The notes: generated by a model not told the origin, from the sequence alone. Numbered from the stretch's first letter, positions 1 to 8,524 are shown. The stretch: 11,882 bases of DNA from Brachionus koreanus (GCA_016987375.1 PJRA01000443.1:246354-258235); one strand, 5' to 3'. Numbers and translations: made by a program.

Positions 1-600
1 TTCATCGAATCTAATGTTTTGGTCAAGCAGAAAATCTTAAAAAATAATTTAAGTAAAATATTCGGTTTAGTAAAATAATTCTCACCTCTTGCAGCTCTAA
101 GTGCTTTATTGTTTTGGCACATTTTTGATCCGGTACTTATTTACAAACATCAGTATCAGGTACGATGTTTATGCTCAATCATTATTTTGATTCGATTAAA
201 CAAATTTTTATGCATATAGATTCCTTGGTGTTTTTGGTGTACTAGGATTTCGGTTGAGTTCGTTTCAAATTTTCTAACTTCTTCATACTCTTTTTCTGAG
301 CCTTAGTATTTAAATATTTGTACGCATACAGGTAAATTTTTTTGTATTAATTAATTATCTTTAGTTTTTAATTAGATTTAAAAATATTAAAATTTTTTAG
401 AATCAAAAATGTACCTGTCAATTGTTTATACGTTTCCATTCTTTCGACCAATTCGTTATTTTCTTTTTCCTTGTTTTCGAGCTTTTGCTTTAATTCAATT
501 ATATATTAATCTCTTTCTTTAAGTTTCCTTTTATATTCGTAATCATTATGACAATTATTATTTTCTTCTTCAGTGTTTTCGACATCTTTTTTGTCGTTAT
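1..600 (-). repeat. Left arm of the outer inverted repeat
   Basis: The reverse complement of this stretch aligns with about 10985-11545. Shared landmarks include GAATTAAA followed by AGCTCGAAAACAAGGAAAAA, the string TTTTTGATTCTAAAAAATTT, TATGCGTACAAATATT, TTTGTTTAATCGAAT, GTACCTGATACTG, and CCGGATCAAAAATG. The two copies are roughly three-quarters identical by eye, with small indels. They lie about 10.4 kb apart and both read outward. Confidence 0.8.
36..85 (-). other. Intron-like segment, left copy
   Basis: Read on the minus strand, this 50-base segment begins GTGAG and ends TTTTTTAAG, after which the frame continues as DFLL. The inverted copy has a 51-base counterpart (11471-11521) beginning GTAAG with the same TTTTTTAAG end and continuing as DFLP. 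Matching ends and near-equal length in both copies support a short spliceosomal intron. Reading through instead gives a stop within the segment in the right copy. Confidence 0.4.
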
Positions 601-907
601 CAAAGAAGCTTACTATTTGTCGGTTATCAATTATTTGCCTATGGCAGGTCAGCCTACTTACACTAAAAGAAATCTTAGAACTGCTATTTTTTGTTTTTTT
701 TGGCGGACTGTACTTAGTATAAGTACTTATCTTATTTAAGTTTTTATCGCATAAATTTTTACAGCCTTTGTACTTTACTATTCCTAAACTTATGGCATAG
801 CGTTTCTTCCTTTTCGATATAAATTGGTACGATTGTTCAATCAAAATTTTCTCGTCATCATCATTTAGAAAAATATCATTAGTGATTATAAAAGAAAAAA
901 TTTTCTA

Positions 908-1287
908 CTAATTCTCTTCAATATCGACAATAACATGCGTATTTACAATTGATTTGAAATCAAGTTAAATTTTAGTGTGTTTTTATTTTTATAAGATTAA
1001 GCTTGCAGCATGTTAAAAAGAGAGGAATGAAGTAGCTATCTTAAAAATCTTTTCTTTCGGTGCTGACTAAAGGTTCATAAAAGTTTTAAATCCGGCTTAA
1101 AAAAAAATATATTGAACACGGAAGTTATCTTAATCTTAAAAATTTTAAAAGTTTTATTACCAATGTGTAAATTTTAACAAAATATTTTCTTAAACAAAAA
1201 AAAATCACTTATTTGTGGGAGTTAGCTTTAATTAAAAAAGAAAAGAATAAAGTGAAAAAGATTTATAATTAACTAAAAATTGCTAAA
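908..1287. other. Unassigned AT-rich stretch
   Basis: This stretch lies between the left coiled-coil gene and the end of the left transposase. All frames close quickly on both strands and I see no protein block, RNA gene or repeat. I compared it by eye with 6330-6600 and 10800-10985, where a full inverted duplication might place its partner, and found no clear match. Confidence 0.5.
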
Positions 1288-1342
1288 AAATTGTAAATTT
1301 TGACTTCCAATCTATTTGATAGGAAGTCAAAATTTACAATTT
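1288..1342. repeat. Perfect 21-bp hairpin with 13-base loop
   Basis: Arms 1288-1308 and 1322-1342 are exact reverse complements (core TTGTAAATTTTGACTTCC against GGAAGTCAAAATTTACAA) around the loop AATCTATTTGATA. It lies about 75 bases beyond the 3' end of the left transposase pseudogene. It could be a terminal or subterminal inverted repeat, a tiny foldback element, or a structured 3' end. I did not see the arm sequence elsewhere in the window apart from a partial echo (AAATTTTACAATTTC) at 1350-1364. Confidence 0.85.
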
Positions 1343-1418
1343 CAATTTCAAATTTTACAATTTCTAAAGAAAAAAGAAAAAAATATTGTTTTAAATATTT
1401 AAATTTTTTTTAATTTAT

Positions 1419-3506
1419 TCAATTCAAAATATTATATGTTTTCATTTCACAGACATAAATAACATCATTTGAATTAATTTAAGCCTATTTTTGCAATTGA
1501 TCTATCGGCACAAAGAAAATATTGTCAGTTTGATTGTAGATAGTTGTTGATGATTTCAAATAAGGGAATTTTTGGTTTAAGAATGGATTATTAAAGCTGA
1601 CAGGAGATAACAAAGAGCAAAAGATTGTTCATTTGTTTTAATGAAAAATTTAATTAGCCCAAATTTTGTAATATATCTTACACAGTGATCAAGGCGCTTA
1701 GTTTTTTTATAGCAAAGTGGTGAATTCAAAATATTATTGTATTTACAGTAGCTATGAATTGTCTAGCTATCAATTTCTATATTCTTAAAAACTTTAAGCT
1801 CTTTTTCGCAAAGATGTGGATTTATCTTTTTATCAAAAAAAATATTTAAATTTTTTCTTCTCTTTTAAAATTTGGTCCTTTATTAAGTCAATATTTTTAA
1901 AGTTTTAAATGAATTAATTATTTCAATTCCAATTTGATTTTTGCCATTGACTAATAGTAAAAGTTCTCTATTTAAATTTTCAAATGGGTAACAGTTAAAT
2001 TCATTTAAATTCCCTATGTTTCTTATATCTCGAACTAAATGTAACAGTTCATGAATGCCAGATAAAACTGAATTCTGCCCGTAAAATTATTACATATCTC
2101 TAACAAAATGTTTTATCAAAATTTTTATATGTCCTAAATGAATAGAATTAACTTTTTTTTTTACAAATCTCAATGACAATAACCAGATTAATAAAATGGT
2201 TTAGCTGGTCATAATTCCTCTAAATATTGGTAGAGCGTAAAAAAGGATAAATGACAAAAATTTACTTCCTTTTCAATATTCAGAACTATTTAAATCACTA
2301 ATCAATCCGTATCATATAAATCCGTATCAAAATTTTCATTTATTTTATCTAAATATGGTCTTAGAGACAATGGTTATTTAGAATATTCAGGTGAAAAACC
2401 AATATTCGAGAAGTTTTCTTATAACCCCTTCTAAAATAGTATGCATAAAGTCTTTCATTGAACCTTCAATTGAAAAAAAATATTTAAGTTTATCTAAAAT
2501 ACAAGAACCTTTTACACCATGAAATGCCTTATGTTTCGTTTCTACATGAATAAGATCTTTAGGATAAGATTTTTGACAACAAAGTGTTCCTTCGAAATTA
2601 TAATTTTGATAGGGATATACATGAACTGTACCATTTTTTTTGATTGGTATATTTTGCCCTTTTTGATAGCATTTAGTACAACCATAATTCCAATTAAATT
2701 TTTGTAAATATTACAACGATGCGCGAGCGGGTTTATCTACTACAGAGAAGGTTAATAAAAAACTTACAAGTCTTAATTCATTTTTTATCTATATCTCCTT
2801 TTTCTAATCTCTAAATTTCGTTAACTATTGGACTGAGAAAATTTAAGAAACATGGCTTATTTGGACCTACGAAAATACCTGCTAAAATTATATTAGAAAA
2901 ACTAAATCAATATTTATATTGAATTCATTTTGAACTAGATAAATAAGCCAAATAGATTTATTAGACGAAGACTTGAAGAGACTAACGCCATCAGTATTAA
3001 GGTAAAAGTATAAAACTCACCTTTTTCTTGTAGTTTAATTTTTTTAATATATTTCCGACTCGGTGATGGAAGATTTGTTTATTTAGTGATCGCTAGATTC
3101 GAAAATTATTTTGAGTTGATCTAATATCTTGATAGAGAAAATTTTGACATATCAATTAGGCAGCTCATATATTTTTAAGTTGAATTGTTAGTTGCTTTTA
3201 GTGTTTTTTTGCATGAATTCCAAAGGTCATCTTGTTGAAAAACAATCTGATTGATGCATGTTTTGGTCATTTTGTTTTTAATATAAAGTTTATATATCGT
3301 TAAAAAATTTGAAATTTCTAATCAATATGCTCATACTTGGTATCCAATCCTTCTCTAACAACATGATGGTTTGGTTGATTCAATGGTGTTAAGCTTAAAC
3401 TATCAATTTGATCCGAGTCATTTAAGTCAAGAAAAGAATCACAAATATTAACTTTGACTGATTGATAACAATGTATAATTAAAATTCTGTTTATGTTAAT
3501 AAACAA
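1419..3506 (-). pseudogene. Tnp2-like (CACTA/CMC-type) transposase pseudogene, left copy
   Basis: This is the relic of a cut-and-paste DNA transposon transposase of the Tnp2 family. Blocks in order, reading from high to low coordinate: an acidic N-terminal stretch open at 3318-3506 (begins at TTG, so its true start is unknown); NTDGVSLFKSS at about 2970-3000; GIFVGPNKPCFLNFLSPIV at 2815-2883; LLTFSVVDKPARASL at 2714-2763; the Cys block YGCTKCYQKGQ and HVYPYQNYNFEG at 2528-2707; FHGVKG then MKDFMHTILEGVIRKLL at 2394-2525; FILFYALPIFRGIM near 2220-2260; ELLHLVRDIRNIG then FNCYPFENLNRELLLLV at 1930-2055; KFGLIKFFI near 1650; and FVPIDQLQK with a C-terminal VIYVCEM ending at a stop at 1419. In this family the Asp of TDG, the Asp of the DxMH block and the Glu of PFENLN are the expected DDE residues; all three are still spelled here. 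Many frameshifts and stops separate the blocks, so it cannot be expressed as one protein. The family call is firm from block order; the subfamily is not. Confidence 0.85.
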
Positions 3507-3544
3507 AAGAGGATAATTTTCAGATCAACCGCCTCACACAAGGA
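3503..3544 (-). promoter_or_regulatory. Conserved block upstream of the transposase frame, left
   Basis: This 42-base block, with the GC-rich core CTTGTGTGAGGCGGTT on the minus strand followed by GAAAATTATCCTCTTTT, differs from its inverted partner at 5651-5688 at about six positions, fewer than the surrounding sequence. It sits directly before the N-terminal open frame. It may be a 5' leader, promoter element or transposase-binding site; position and conservation are the only support. Confidence 0.35.
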
Positions 3545-3809
3545 GAAAGAGAGTTTAAGGATTATTATTATTTTTGTTGATTTTGATTTTCTACTTTCTA
3601 TTCTTTAAACCAAATGAATAATAAAAGATGTTCATCGTGTCACTATCTTTATTTTAATACTTTGAATTAAAATATTTTAAATATTTTTAAAATCTAACTA
3701 AGTATTACTTTTATTTAACCAGAATTTTAATTAATTATAACATTAACAAATAAATTCTTTACATCTTTTCGCAATCAAATGGTACCTGGAAAATCTTAAG
3801 AAAAAACTA

Positions 3810-3827
3810 AAGTGTGAATTCACACTT
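3810..3827. repeat. 18-bp perfect palindrome
   Basis: AAGTGTGAATTCACACTT is its own reverse complement and lies about 300 bases upstream of the transposase frame. The right arm has a decayed partner near 5359-5377 (TGTGAATTGACACTT), in which the centre is shortened and one arm is altered. A symmetric site in upstream or subterminal transposon DNA fits binding by a dimeric protein, but this is inference. Confidence 0.6.
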
Positions 3828-3899
3828 ATATAAAATTTCGAAATAAAATTTAATCTAATCAAAAAAATATTTTAAATATAAAAAACACTTTTTTTTTCT

Positions 3900-3960
3900 T
3901 TTTCGAAAGAAATACGAAAATTGAAGAGTTTTTCGTAGATTTTTCGAAAGATTTACGAAG
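3900..3960. repeat. Short repeated TTTTCGAAAGA..TACGAA motif
   Basis: TTTTCGAAAGAAATACGAAA at 3900-3919 is repeated as TTTTCGAAAGATTTACGAAG at 3941-3960, with a partial copy TTTTCGTAGAT between them. The right arm has related inverted strings at 5214-5260 (CCTCGGAAATCTTTAG and CTTCGAAAATCTTTAAA). Clustered degenerate short repeats near an element end are typical of the subterminal repeats of CACTA-type transposons, where the transposase-associated protein binds. Confidence 0.5.
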
Positions 3961-4020
3961 TCTTATTAGACTGGGTAGAACTTTTTAAGCCACTGGGATT
4001 ATTTATTAGTTTGAATTTAT

Positions 4021-5007
4021 AAATTGAATACTGTTCCTTTTTTCTATAGAATTGGAGATATTGTTAAAAGAATTATTCGAATAATTTATTTTCTTTATTT
4101 TTTAAATTATCTAACGAATTATTGAACTCATTTTTTGTCAATTTTTATGTTTATGTTTTAAGTATAACAAATTATAAATAATTTTGTTTTTAAATATAAA
4201 ATGCAAAAGAATATTATTACTTTTGAGAGTTGGTTTCATTTTCAAAAAAAAGCTTAGAAAAGATATTTAAAATAACCAAAAAAACATTAATTTTTATGTT
4301 TAAAATAAATATAATAAAATGATATTTTAAAAAATTAAAATTAAAAATATTAGATGATCTGAGAATAAATAAAGTCTTTGTTAAATATTAGTTGAAATAT
4401 ACTAATTGACACTCAATAAAAAATTGTTATTACTGAATTGAACTTAAAAGAAATTAAAAATTAAAAAGATGCAAATTTAAGTTAGATAAAGAAAAAATTC
4501 TCAATTTTTGATTTTATTTTATTTTAATTTTTTATTTTTTAAAGATAATTCACGGTCAAATCAAGGTCCTGTATTTCTAATTTAAATAAAAGATTCTTTG
4601 CTTAATTTTTCGCATCATATCGACATCAAATATTTTGCTCTCTTGCATATTAATTAACTCTTATATTTAAATTAAGACATTTTACAGAATATTGCGCTAA
4701 AAAATATGATAAACAACAATTTCACATATTTACCATGTTCTACTATTAACTATTATAACCAATTTTAAGATACGTGCTTTAATCGAAACTCACTTTCCGA
4801 AAACTTTTAATCACCACGGATATCAAGACAATAGTTGGTTTTTCCTAGAAAAACAAAGTTTTGCAAAGACACTAGAATAATTTGACGAACGAAGAAAAAG
4901 AAGGACAGCTTAATACAAAAAAGATTCAATGATCTTTAAATTTTTTTTTTTGTTCTAAAAATAACAATGCCGACAAAAATCATTATTCGATTCTTCAAAT
5001 AATATGC
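4021..5007. other. Unique spacer between the inverted arms
   Basis: About 1 kb of very AT-rich DNA with no similarity between its two halves that I can see, so the inverted repeat is not a perfect palindrome. No frame stays open for a convincing length. A 16-base perfect palindrome, AATTATTCGAATAATT, sits at 4071-4086, and a similar string (ATTATTCGATTCTTCAAATA) occurs at 4982-5001; the latter may be the far edge of the right arm or chance. If the two transposase copies were transcribed, their promoters would lie here or just outside. Confidence 0.5.
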
Positions 5008-5181
5008 TTAAACTTGCTTTTTCTCGTCGATACTTTTCTTTCTTTGGAATGAACACAAAGAGCAATACAAGACATCACATATTTTTTCAATGTATTTTTC
5101 TTTTTTTTTATCAATTGTATTCTGAAATATACTTCTTACTTCATTTGAACCAACATGCTGTGAAAAAATATGTTCAGTGCT
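5008..5181 (-). other. Possible small Cys-containing frame of 57 codons
   Basis: The minus strand is open for 57 codons between stops, without an ATG. The reading is Lys/Glu-rich and contains ICDVLYCSLCSF followed by basic residues, i.e. a C-x5-C-x2-C pattern that could be half of a zinc finger. No His or second Cys pair follows before the stop. A plus-strand frame of 98 codons (5004-5300, with an ATG) overlaps it; that one is Phe/Ile/Lys-rich and looks like a chance frame. Neither is clearly conserved in the left arm. Function unknown; it may be chance. Confidence 0.2.
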
Positions 5182-5650
5182 TTAATAAAATGATTCTTCA
5201 GATTCAAATAAGACCTCGGAAATCTTTAGAAAAAACTTCGAAAATCTTTAAAATTTTCGATAAAAATTCATTTTTCTTTAAAATTAAAAATAATATCTAA
5301 GGACATCCGTTGTTAAATGTTTTTTAAATAAAATTTTATTTCGAAATTTTTTTTAATTGTGAATTGACACTTTTTTTATTTCTAAGGTTTTTGAAATACT
5401 TATTGGTAGGCATTAGATGGAAAAAAATTTTTTGTTAATGTTATAATTAAGGAAATTTTTTGTAAAAAATAAGTAATACTTAATTAGTTTTCCATTAAAA
5501 TTTTCTGAGAAATGAAATAAAAAAAGCGACACGATTGACATCTTTAATGATTAATCTGATAGAAAAAAAGAAAATTCAAAATAATAAAATAATTAAATTT
5601 AAAATATCGCAAGAATAACAAAAAAAATTACTCAATTCGCTCACTTACTT

Positions 5651-5688
5651 CTTGTGTGAGGCGGTTTATTTGAAAATATCCTCTTTTA
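5651..5688 (+). promoter_or_regulatory. Conserved block upstream of the transposase, right
   Basis: CTTGTGTGAGGCGGTT followed by TATTTGAAAATATCCTCTTTT is the inverted partner of 3503-3544 and among the best-matching stretches between the arms. Here the coding part that should follow is deleted, so the block abuts transposase sequence from further downstream. Its function is inferred only from position and conservation. Confidence 0.3.
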
Positions 5689-6330
5689 TCTATGAAAATA
5701 TTTAGTAAAAGTCAACGCATATTTAATTTATGTAAATTTAGATATGAGAGATTATAAAAAAGATAAATGACTTATGACTGGTAAAATTTTTTTTAAACTT
5801 TCGCTGTAGGAAATTAACCATCTTTGCTATATTTACAACAATTTAATGAAAATTAAGGTTGTACTAAATGCTTTTAAAAAAGGGAAAAAAAAATAACCAA
5901 AATTCTTTGGTTCTTGAATATCCGTATCAAAATTATAATTTCGAAGAACCAATTTGTTGTCATAGATCTTATCTTAAAGATCTTATTCATGGAGAAGCGA
6001 AACATAAAGTTGGAATGAATTTTACATTTTTAAATATGAAATTAAAACGGAGAACTTTTACTATTAAATCAATGGTAAAAATCTAATTGGAATTGAAATA
6101 TTTAAATGCATAAATAAATAACTTAATTTTAGAGTTGAAAAAAGAAAAAAAAGAATTTAAATATTTTTTGTGAAAAAGAAAAATCGACATCTAATCGAAA
6201 CAGATCTTAAAAAATTTTAAAAATAAAGAATTTGATACCTTCATAATTCATAGCTACTGTGAAAACAATTATATTCATCACTGTGCTTTAAGAAAACTTA
6301 GCTCTTGATCACTGTATTAGAAATAAAGTT
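5689..6330 (+). pseudogene. Tnp2-like transposase pseudogene, right copy, internally deleted
   Basis: This is a shorter relic of the same transposase. From about 5745 it matches the left copy's LLTFSV/PARA region, then reads EYPYQNYNFEEPICC and KDLIHGEAKHK (within an open frame at 5868-6086). It then jumps straight to the block equivalent to FNCYPFENLNRELLLL, here decayed to FTFLNMKLKRRTFT. The left copy's HGVKG and DxMH blocks are absent, so one expected catalytic Asp is gone and the Glu of PFEN is not preserved. The end matches the left copy's IHSYC and LDHC region. The TDG and GPNKP blocks are also missing, through a separate deletion near 5690-5745. The 72-codon open frame crosses the deletion junction and is a by-product, not a gene. 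Confidence 0.8.
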
Positions 6331-6600
6331 AACACAAAGATAATTAATAATTTACTTCTCACTTAACTCAGAATCTAGACGTTTCGAAATGCAGACAGAT
6401 ACATTACACTTAGCCAAGATCTTAACTTAATTATAAGTTACTTAAATATATAGTGTTCTGGACATGATTATGTGTTACTGTAATTCTACTATTAACCGGT
6501 TACAATTGGTAGATGCATTAAATAATCTTCTTTATGGCACCATTGTGAATGATTAATTGGAAAAAATAAGTGTACAAAAGCTTTTAGACTTGATAAAGAT
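6331..6600. other. Unassigned stretch between transposase and Ty3 relics
   Basis: After similarity to the left arm stops there are about 270 bases with no recognisable protein block. This is where the Ty3 element's LTR, leader and Gag N-terminus should lie, but I found no direct repeat shared with the sequence beyond the integrase (9340-9830). The junction between the two elements is not visible. Confidence 0.4.
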
Positions 6601-7160
6601 TTGATTTGAAAAAATTCAAAATCAATTTTTAGCAACTCTAAAACTAGCTGACGTTCAGAGATAAGTCAGATCAGAACTAAAAATGTTAAAATGACGTCTA
6701 ATTTTGAGGATAATATAATGAGATTTCAGACAATTGCAAATAAAAAAGATAAGAAAGATAAGTCATTCTAGTTCTTTCTCGAAGCCTCGGATTCGAGAGT
6801 TAGGGCAAAATTGGAGAGTAAAAGATAGAAACGCTAGATGAGTCCATATGGCAACCAAAAGTTTTTGTAAAGGGCTGGGCAACTATGGCAAACCCAATGT
6901 TGTCAACTATTCAAAACATAATATATTCAATCAAAAGGACACTATCATGAAATGTGCAATCAACCGAGAAGAATTCGTTTCAAAATTTAGAAATCAAACG
7001 AAAGAACAAGGGAAATGAAAAAAATTTCAAATTCCAGAAACTATAATTATGAGCTGAAAGAAAACACAGTATGCTTCGGATGCAAAAACCGGGTCATAAG
7101 ATTTCGCAATATAGAGTTAAGCTCTTTAACAGAAAACGAAATCGTAATCCTAGAAAAAGT
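6601..7160 (+). pseudogene. Gag relic with zinc knuckle
   Basis: Capsid-like blocks are FLATLKLADVQR with VRSELK (about 6620-6690), MRFQTIANKKDKKDKS (6718-6765) and TLDESIWQP (6832-6860), matching the usual retrotransposon Gag pattern in which a conserved TLDEA-like helix follows the capsid core. A nucleocapsid zinc knuckle follows at about 7072-7113: CFGCKNRG then, after a one-base deletion, HKISQY. A CX2CX4HX4C knuckle is expected, so the last Cys has become Tyr. Several frame changes separate the blocks. The N-terminal part is missing. Confidence 0.7.
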
Positions 7161-7239
7161 AAGTAATCAATGATCTAGTTAATTTAAAATCAAAACCACA
7201 TGATGTCAGGTGATACATGGAAACTTTTAAATATAGCAG

Positions 7240-7620
7240 GTACTTTAGATGTTATAAAACTTAGAATGGCACTTGAAAGCTGATGTACAACTTTCATATT
7301 TATTAAAAATTTTGAGGAAAGAAATAAAATAACCTTTTAAGAGTCTGATATTCGAATAAGTACATCAGATAATTATATTGTTAAAGTAATCGGAAAAACA
7401 GATACTTTAAAATGAAATATCGAAAATCATTTTTGCAACCTCGAATTTCTAGAAAAAGATCATGATGACGATGATCGGATGTAAGGCCCTTTTGGTTCAT
7501 GCTTATAATAGCAAGTCTTAGTACGAGTAAAAGAAGCTTAAAATTCCGTGAAGTAGTTTTCCTTGATGTGTCAGAAAAATTATACTGTAATCAAGTTGTA
7601 ACTGGAAAATTAAAAAATTT
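7240..7620 (+). pseudogene. Probable retropepsin (aspartic protease) relic
   Basis: The readable block is SDIRISTSDNYIVKVIGK (about 7343-7395), which resembles the flap-region pattern of Ty3 proteases in which a short polar loop precedes a V-x-V-x-G strand. A later block, FLDVSEKLYCNQVV (7560-7600), sits where the family's conserved Leu-Gly-x-D-W segment would follow. The catalytic DTGA motif is not readable. The call rests mainly on position between Gag and reverse transcriptase. Confidence 0.45.
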
Positions 7621-7807
7621 AAGATAATTATTCTGATTATTAATTCAATTTTAATGAGGAATGGCCTTTAGGATCATTTTTAGATAGAATAGAAATTAAA
7701 CCAATGTATAAACTAGATGAAATATCAATACTTTAGAGTAGACTTAAGCGAATATCAATAGCAATCATCATAAAAGAACTTTACAAAAGTAAAGTCGATA
7801 AAGATGA

Positions 7808-8515
7808 GATAAGAACAACAGATGAAGTACCGATATTTCAAAGTTCTTTTAGAATATCTCAAAAAAAAAGAGATATATTCAAAATGAAGTTAAAACAAAG
7901 AAAGATAATGATATAATAGAAATATCCACTTCACGATAGTCTTCACCTGTGGTCTTAAAACCATAGAAAATGGGAGCAAACGTTTTTGTGTTGACTAAAT
8001 AAAAAAAAAAATAAAAAAATGAAAACAGAAACCTGGTCATTACCAAGAATTGATAATATTTTGAGAAGACTTAGTGGTTCAAAATAATATTTCACATTGG
8101 ATGTAATTGGCAAGTAGAAATGCACCGTTTTCTACTCACGATTATTCATTCTGAAACATGAAGTAATCCTTAAAAAGATAAAAAACTGATTGTAAAGGTA
8201 AAAAAAGGTAAAGAGACTAGATACAAAGTCGGAAGAATTTTTTTGCAAGGAAAATCAAAAATTTAGGTTTTGTGGTAACATCATCATCGAAAGAGATGGA
8301 TCCTTAAAAAATTCAAGCAATTGTGGAACGTAAAAGTCCTAAAAATATGAAACAAATAAAAAAATTCTTGGCTGCCACATATTACTTTAAGTTTTTTATT
8401 AAGGACTGCGCAAAGATCTCTAAAGTTTTGTATGCATTACTAAGAACAGACGGAACAAGAAAAGGCTTCAACACTCTTAAAGAAACCCTAATATCCTAGT
8501 TAATACTTAGAAAAA
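7808..8515 (+). pseudogene. Ty3/gypsy reverse transcriptase relic lacking the YxDD segment
   Basis: The N-terminal block EVPIFQSSFRIS (7825-7860) and a degenerate SSPVV..KMG (7938-7975) match the start of the Ty3 reverse transcriptase domain. WSLPRIDNILRRLSGSK and FTLDV (8034-8105) are the fingers and first catalytic-Asp region. Sequence then jumps at about 8125-8135 from the degenerate substitute for a WQVEM-like block to IIHSET, skipping roughly 80 residues including most of the palm; the YxDD box itself is not readable. The C-terminal connection is well kept: LGFVVTSSSKEMDP, KSPKNMKQIKKFLAATYYF and FIKDCAKISKVLYALL (8265-8440). The polymerase is dead. Confidence 0.85.
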
Positions 8516-8524
8516 AGATTTAAG

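Larger units (their letters stand above)
1..907 (-). pseudogene. Coiled-coil protein gene, left copy, broken
   Basis: I do not recognise the family. The minus strand is open from a stop at 905-907 to a TAA at 506-508. It starts without an ATG (the first start-like codon, at 844, is TTG), so an upstream exon or loss of the start is likely. The protein is basic near its N-terminus (SKRKKRYA, a possible nuclear signal), then Ser/Lys-rich, then acidic and Asn-rich (EEENNNCHN). After the TAA the same frame continues as a Lys/Glu coiled coil (IIELKQKLENKEKENNEL). The inverted copy at 10955-11600 has GAA at that position, so the TAA is a private nonsense mutation. Further along lie a second basic block (KAQKKSMKKLENLKR, about 260-320) and a short block MCQNNKALRAA starting at 122. 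That last block resembles the start of some fungal retroelement Gag proteins, but the resemblance is weak. Two homologous copies with conserved reading frame suggest it was once a real gene. Confidence 0.5.
1640..4020 (-). repeat. Left arm of the inner inverted repeat
   Basis: The reverse complement aligns in pieces with 5150-6330. Matched landmarks, left/right: AATTCATAGCTACTGT (about 1750/6246), CTTGATCACTGT (1682/6304), CAAAATTATAATTTCGAAG (2595/5930), GTGTGAGGCGGTT (3530/5653), AATTATAACATTAACAAA (3735/5438), and AAATTTCGAAATAAAATTT (3833/5333). Relative to this arm the right arm lacks about 600 bases (roughly 2845-3440) and 515 bases (2015-2530). The arm covers both the transposase and about 500 bases upstream of it, so the duplicated unit is DNA, not a processed transcript. 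Confidence 0.8.
5150..6330 (+). repeat. Right arm of the inner inverted repeat
   Basis: This is the inverted partner of 1640-4020. It begins with the upstream segment (5150-5665, matching about 3527-4020), continues through the conserved block at 5651-5688 and the broken transposase, and loses similarity after CTTGATCACTGTATTAGA near 6320. The first deletion relative to the left arm falls between about 5690 and 5745, the second at 5999-6006. Confidence 0.8.

Noticed and set aside
322..414. Possible second intron in the coiled-coil gene, starting CAG|GTACAT on the minus strand
   Set aside because: Neither copy has an AG acceptor before the next conserved block (TATGCGTACAAA), and the right copy lacks the GT donor.
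548..739. Plus-strand open frame of 63 codons
   Set aside because: It is antisense to the coiled-coil gene, whose opposite-strand frame is longer and conserved in the inverted copy; this frame is Phe/Ile-rich as expected from the complement of Lys-rich coding sequence.
2519..2707. Plus-strand open frame of 62 codons
   Set aside because: It is antisense to the conserved Cys and HVYPYQNYNF blocks of the minus-strand transposase.
4071..5001. ATTATTCGA strings at 4073 and 4982 as the inner edges of the inverted repeat
   Set aside because: The match is short and AT-rich, and the sequence just outside it is not clearly similar, so the arm edges were set conservatively at 4020 and 5150.
5004..5300. 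Plus-strand open frame of 98 codons with an ATG
   Set aside because: It covers upstream non-coding DNA of the right arm; the left arm counterpart is not open, and no motif is recognisable.
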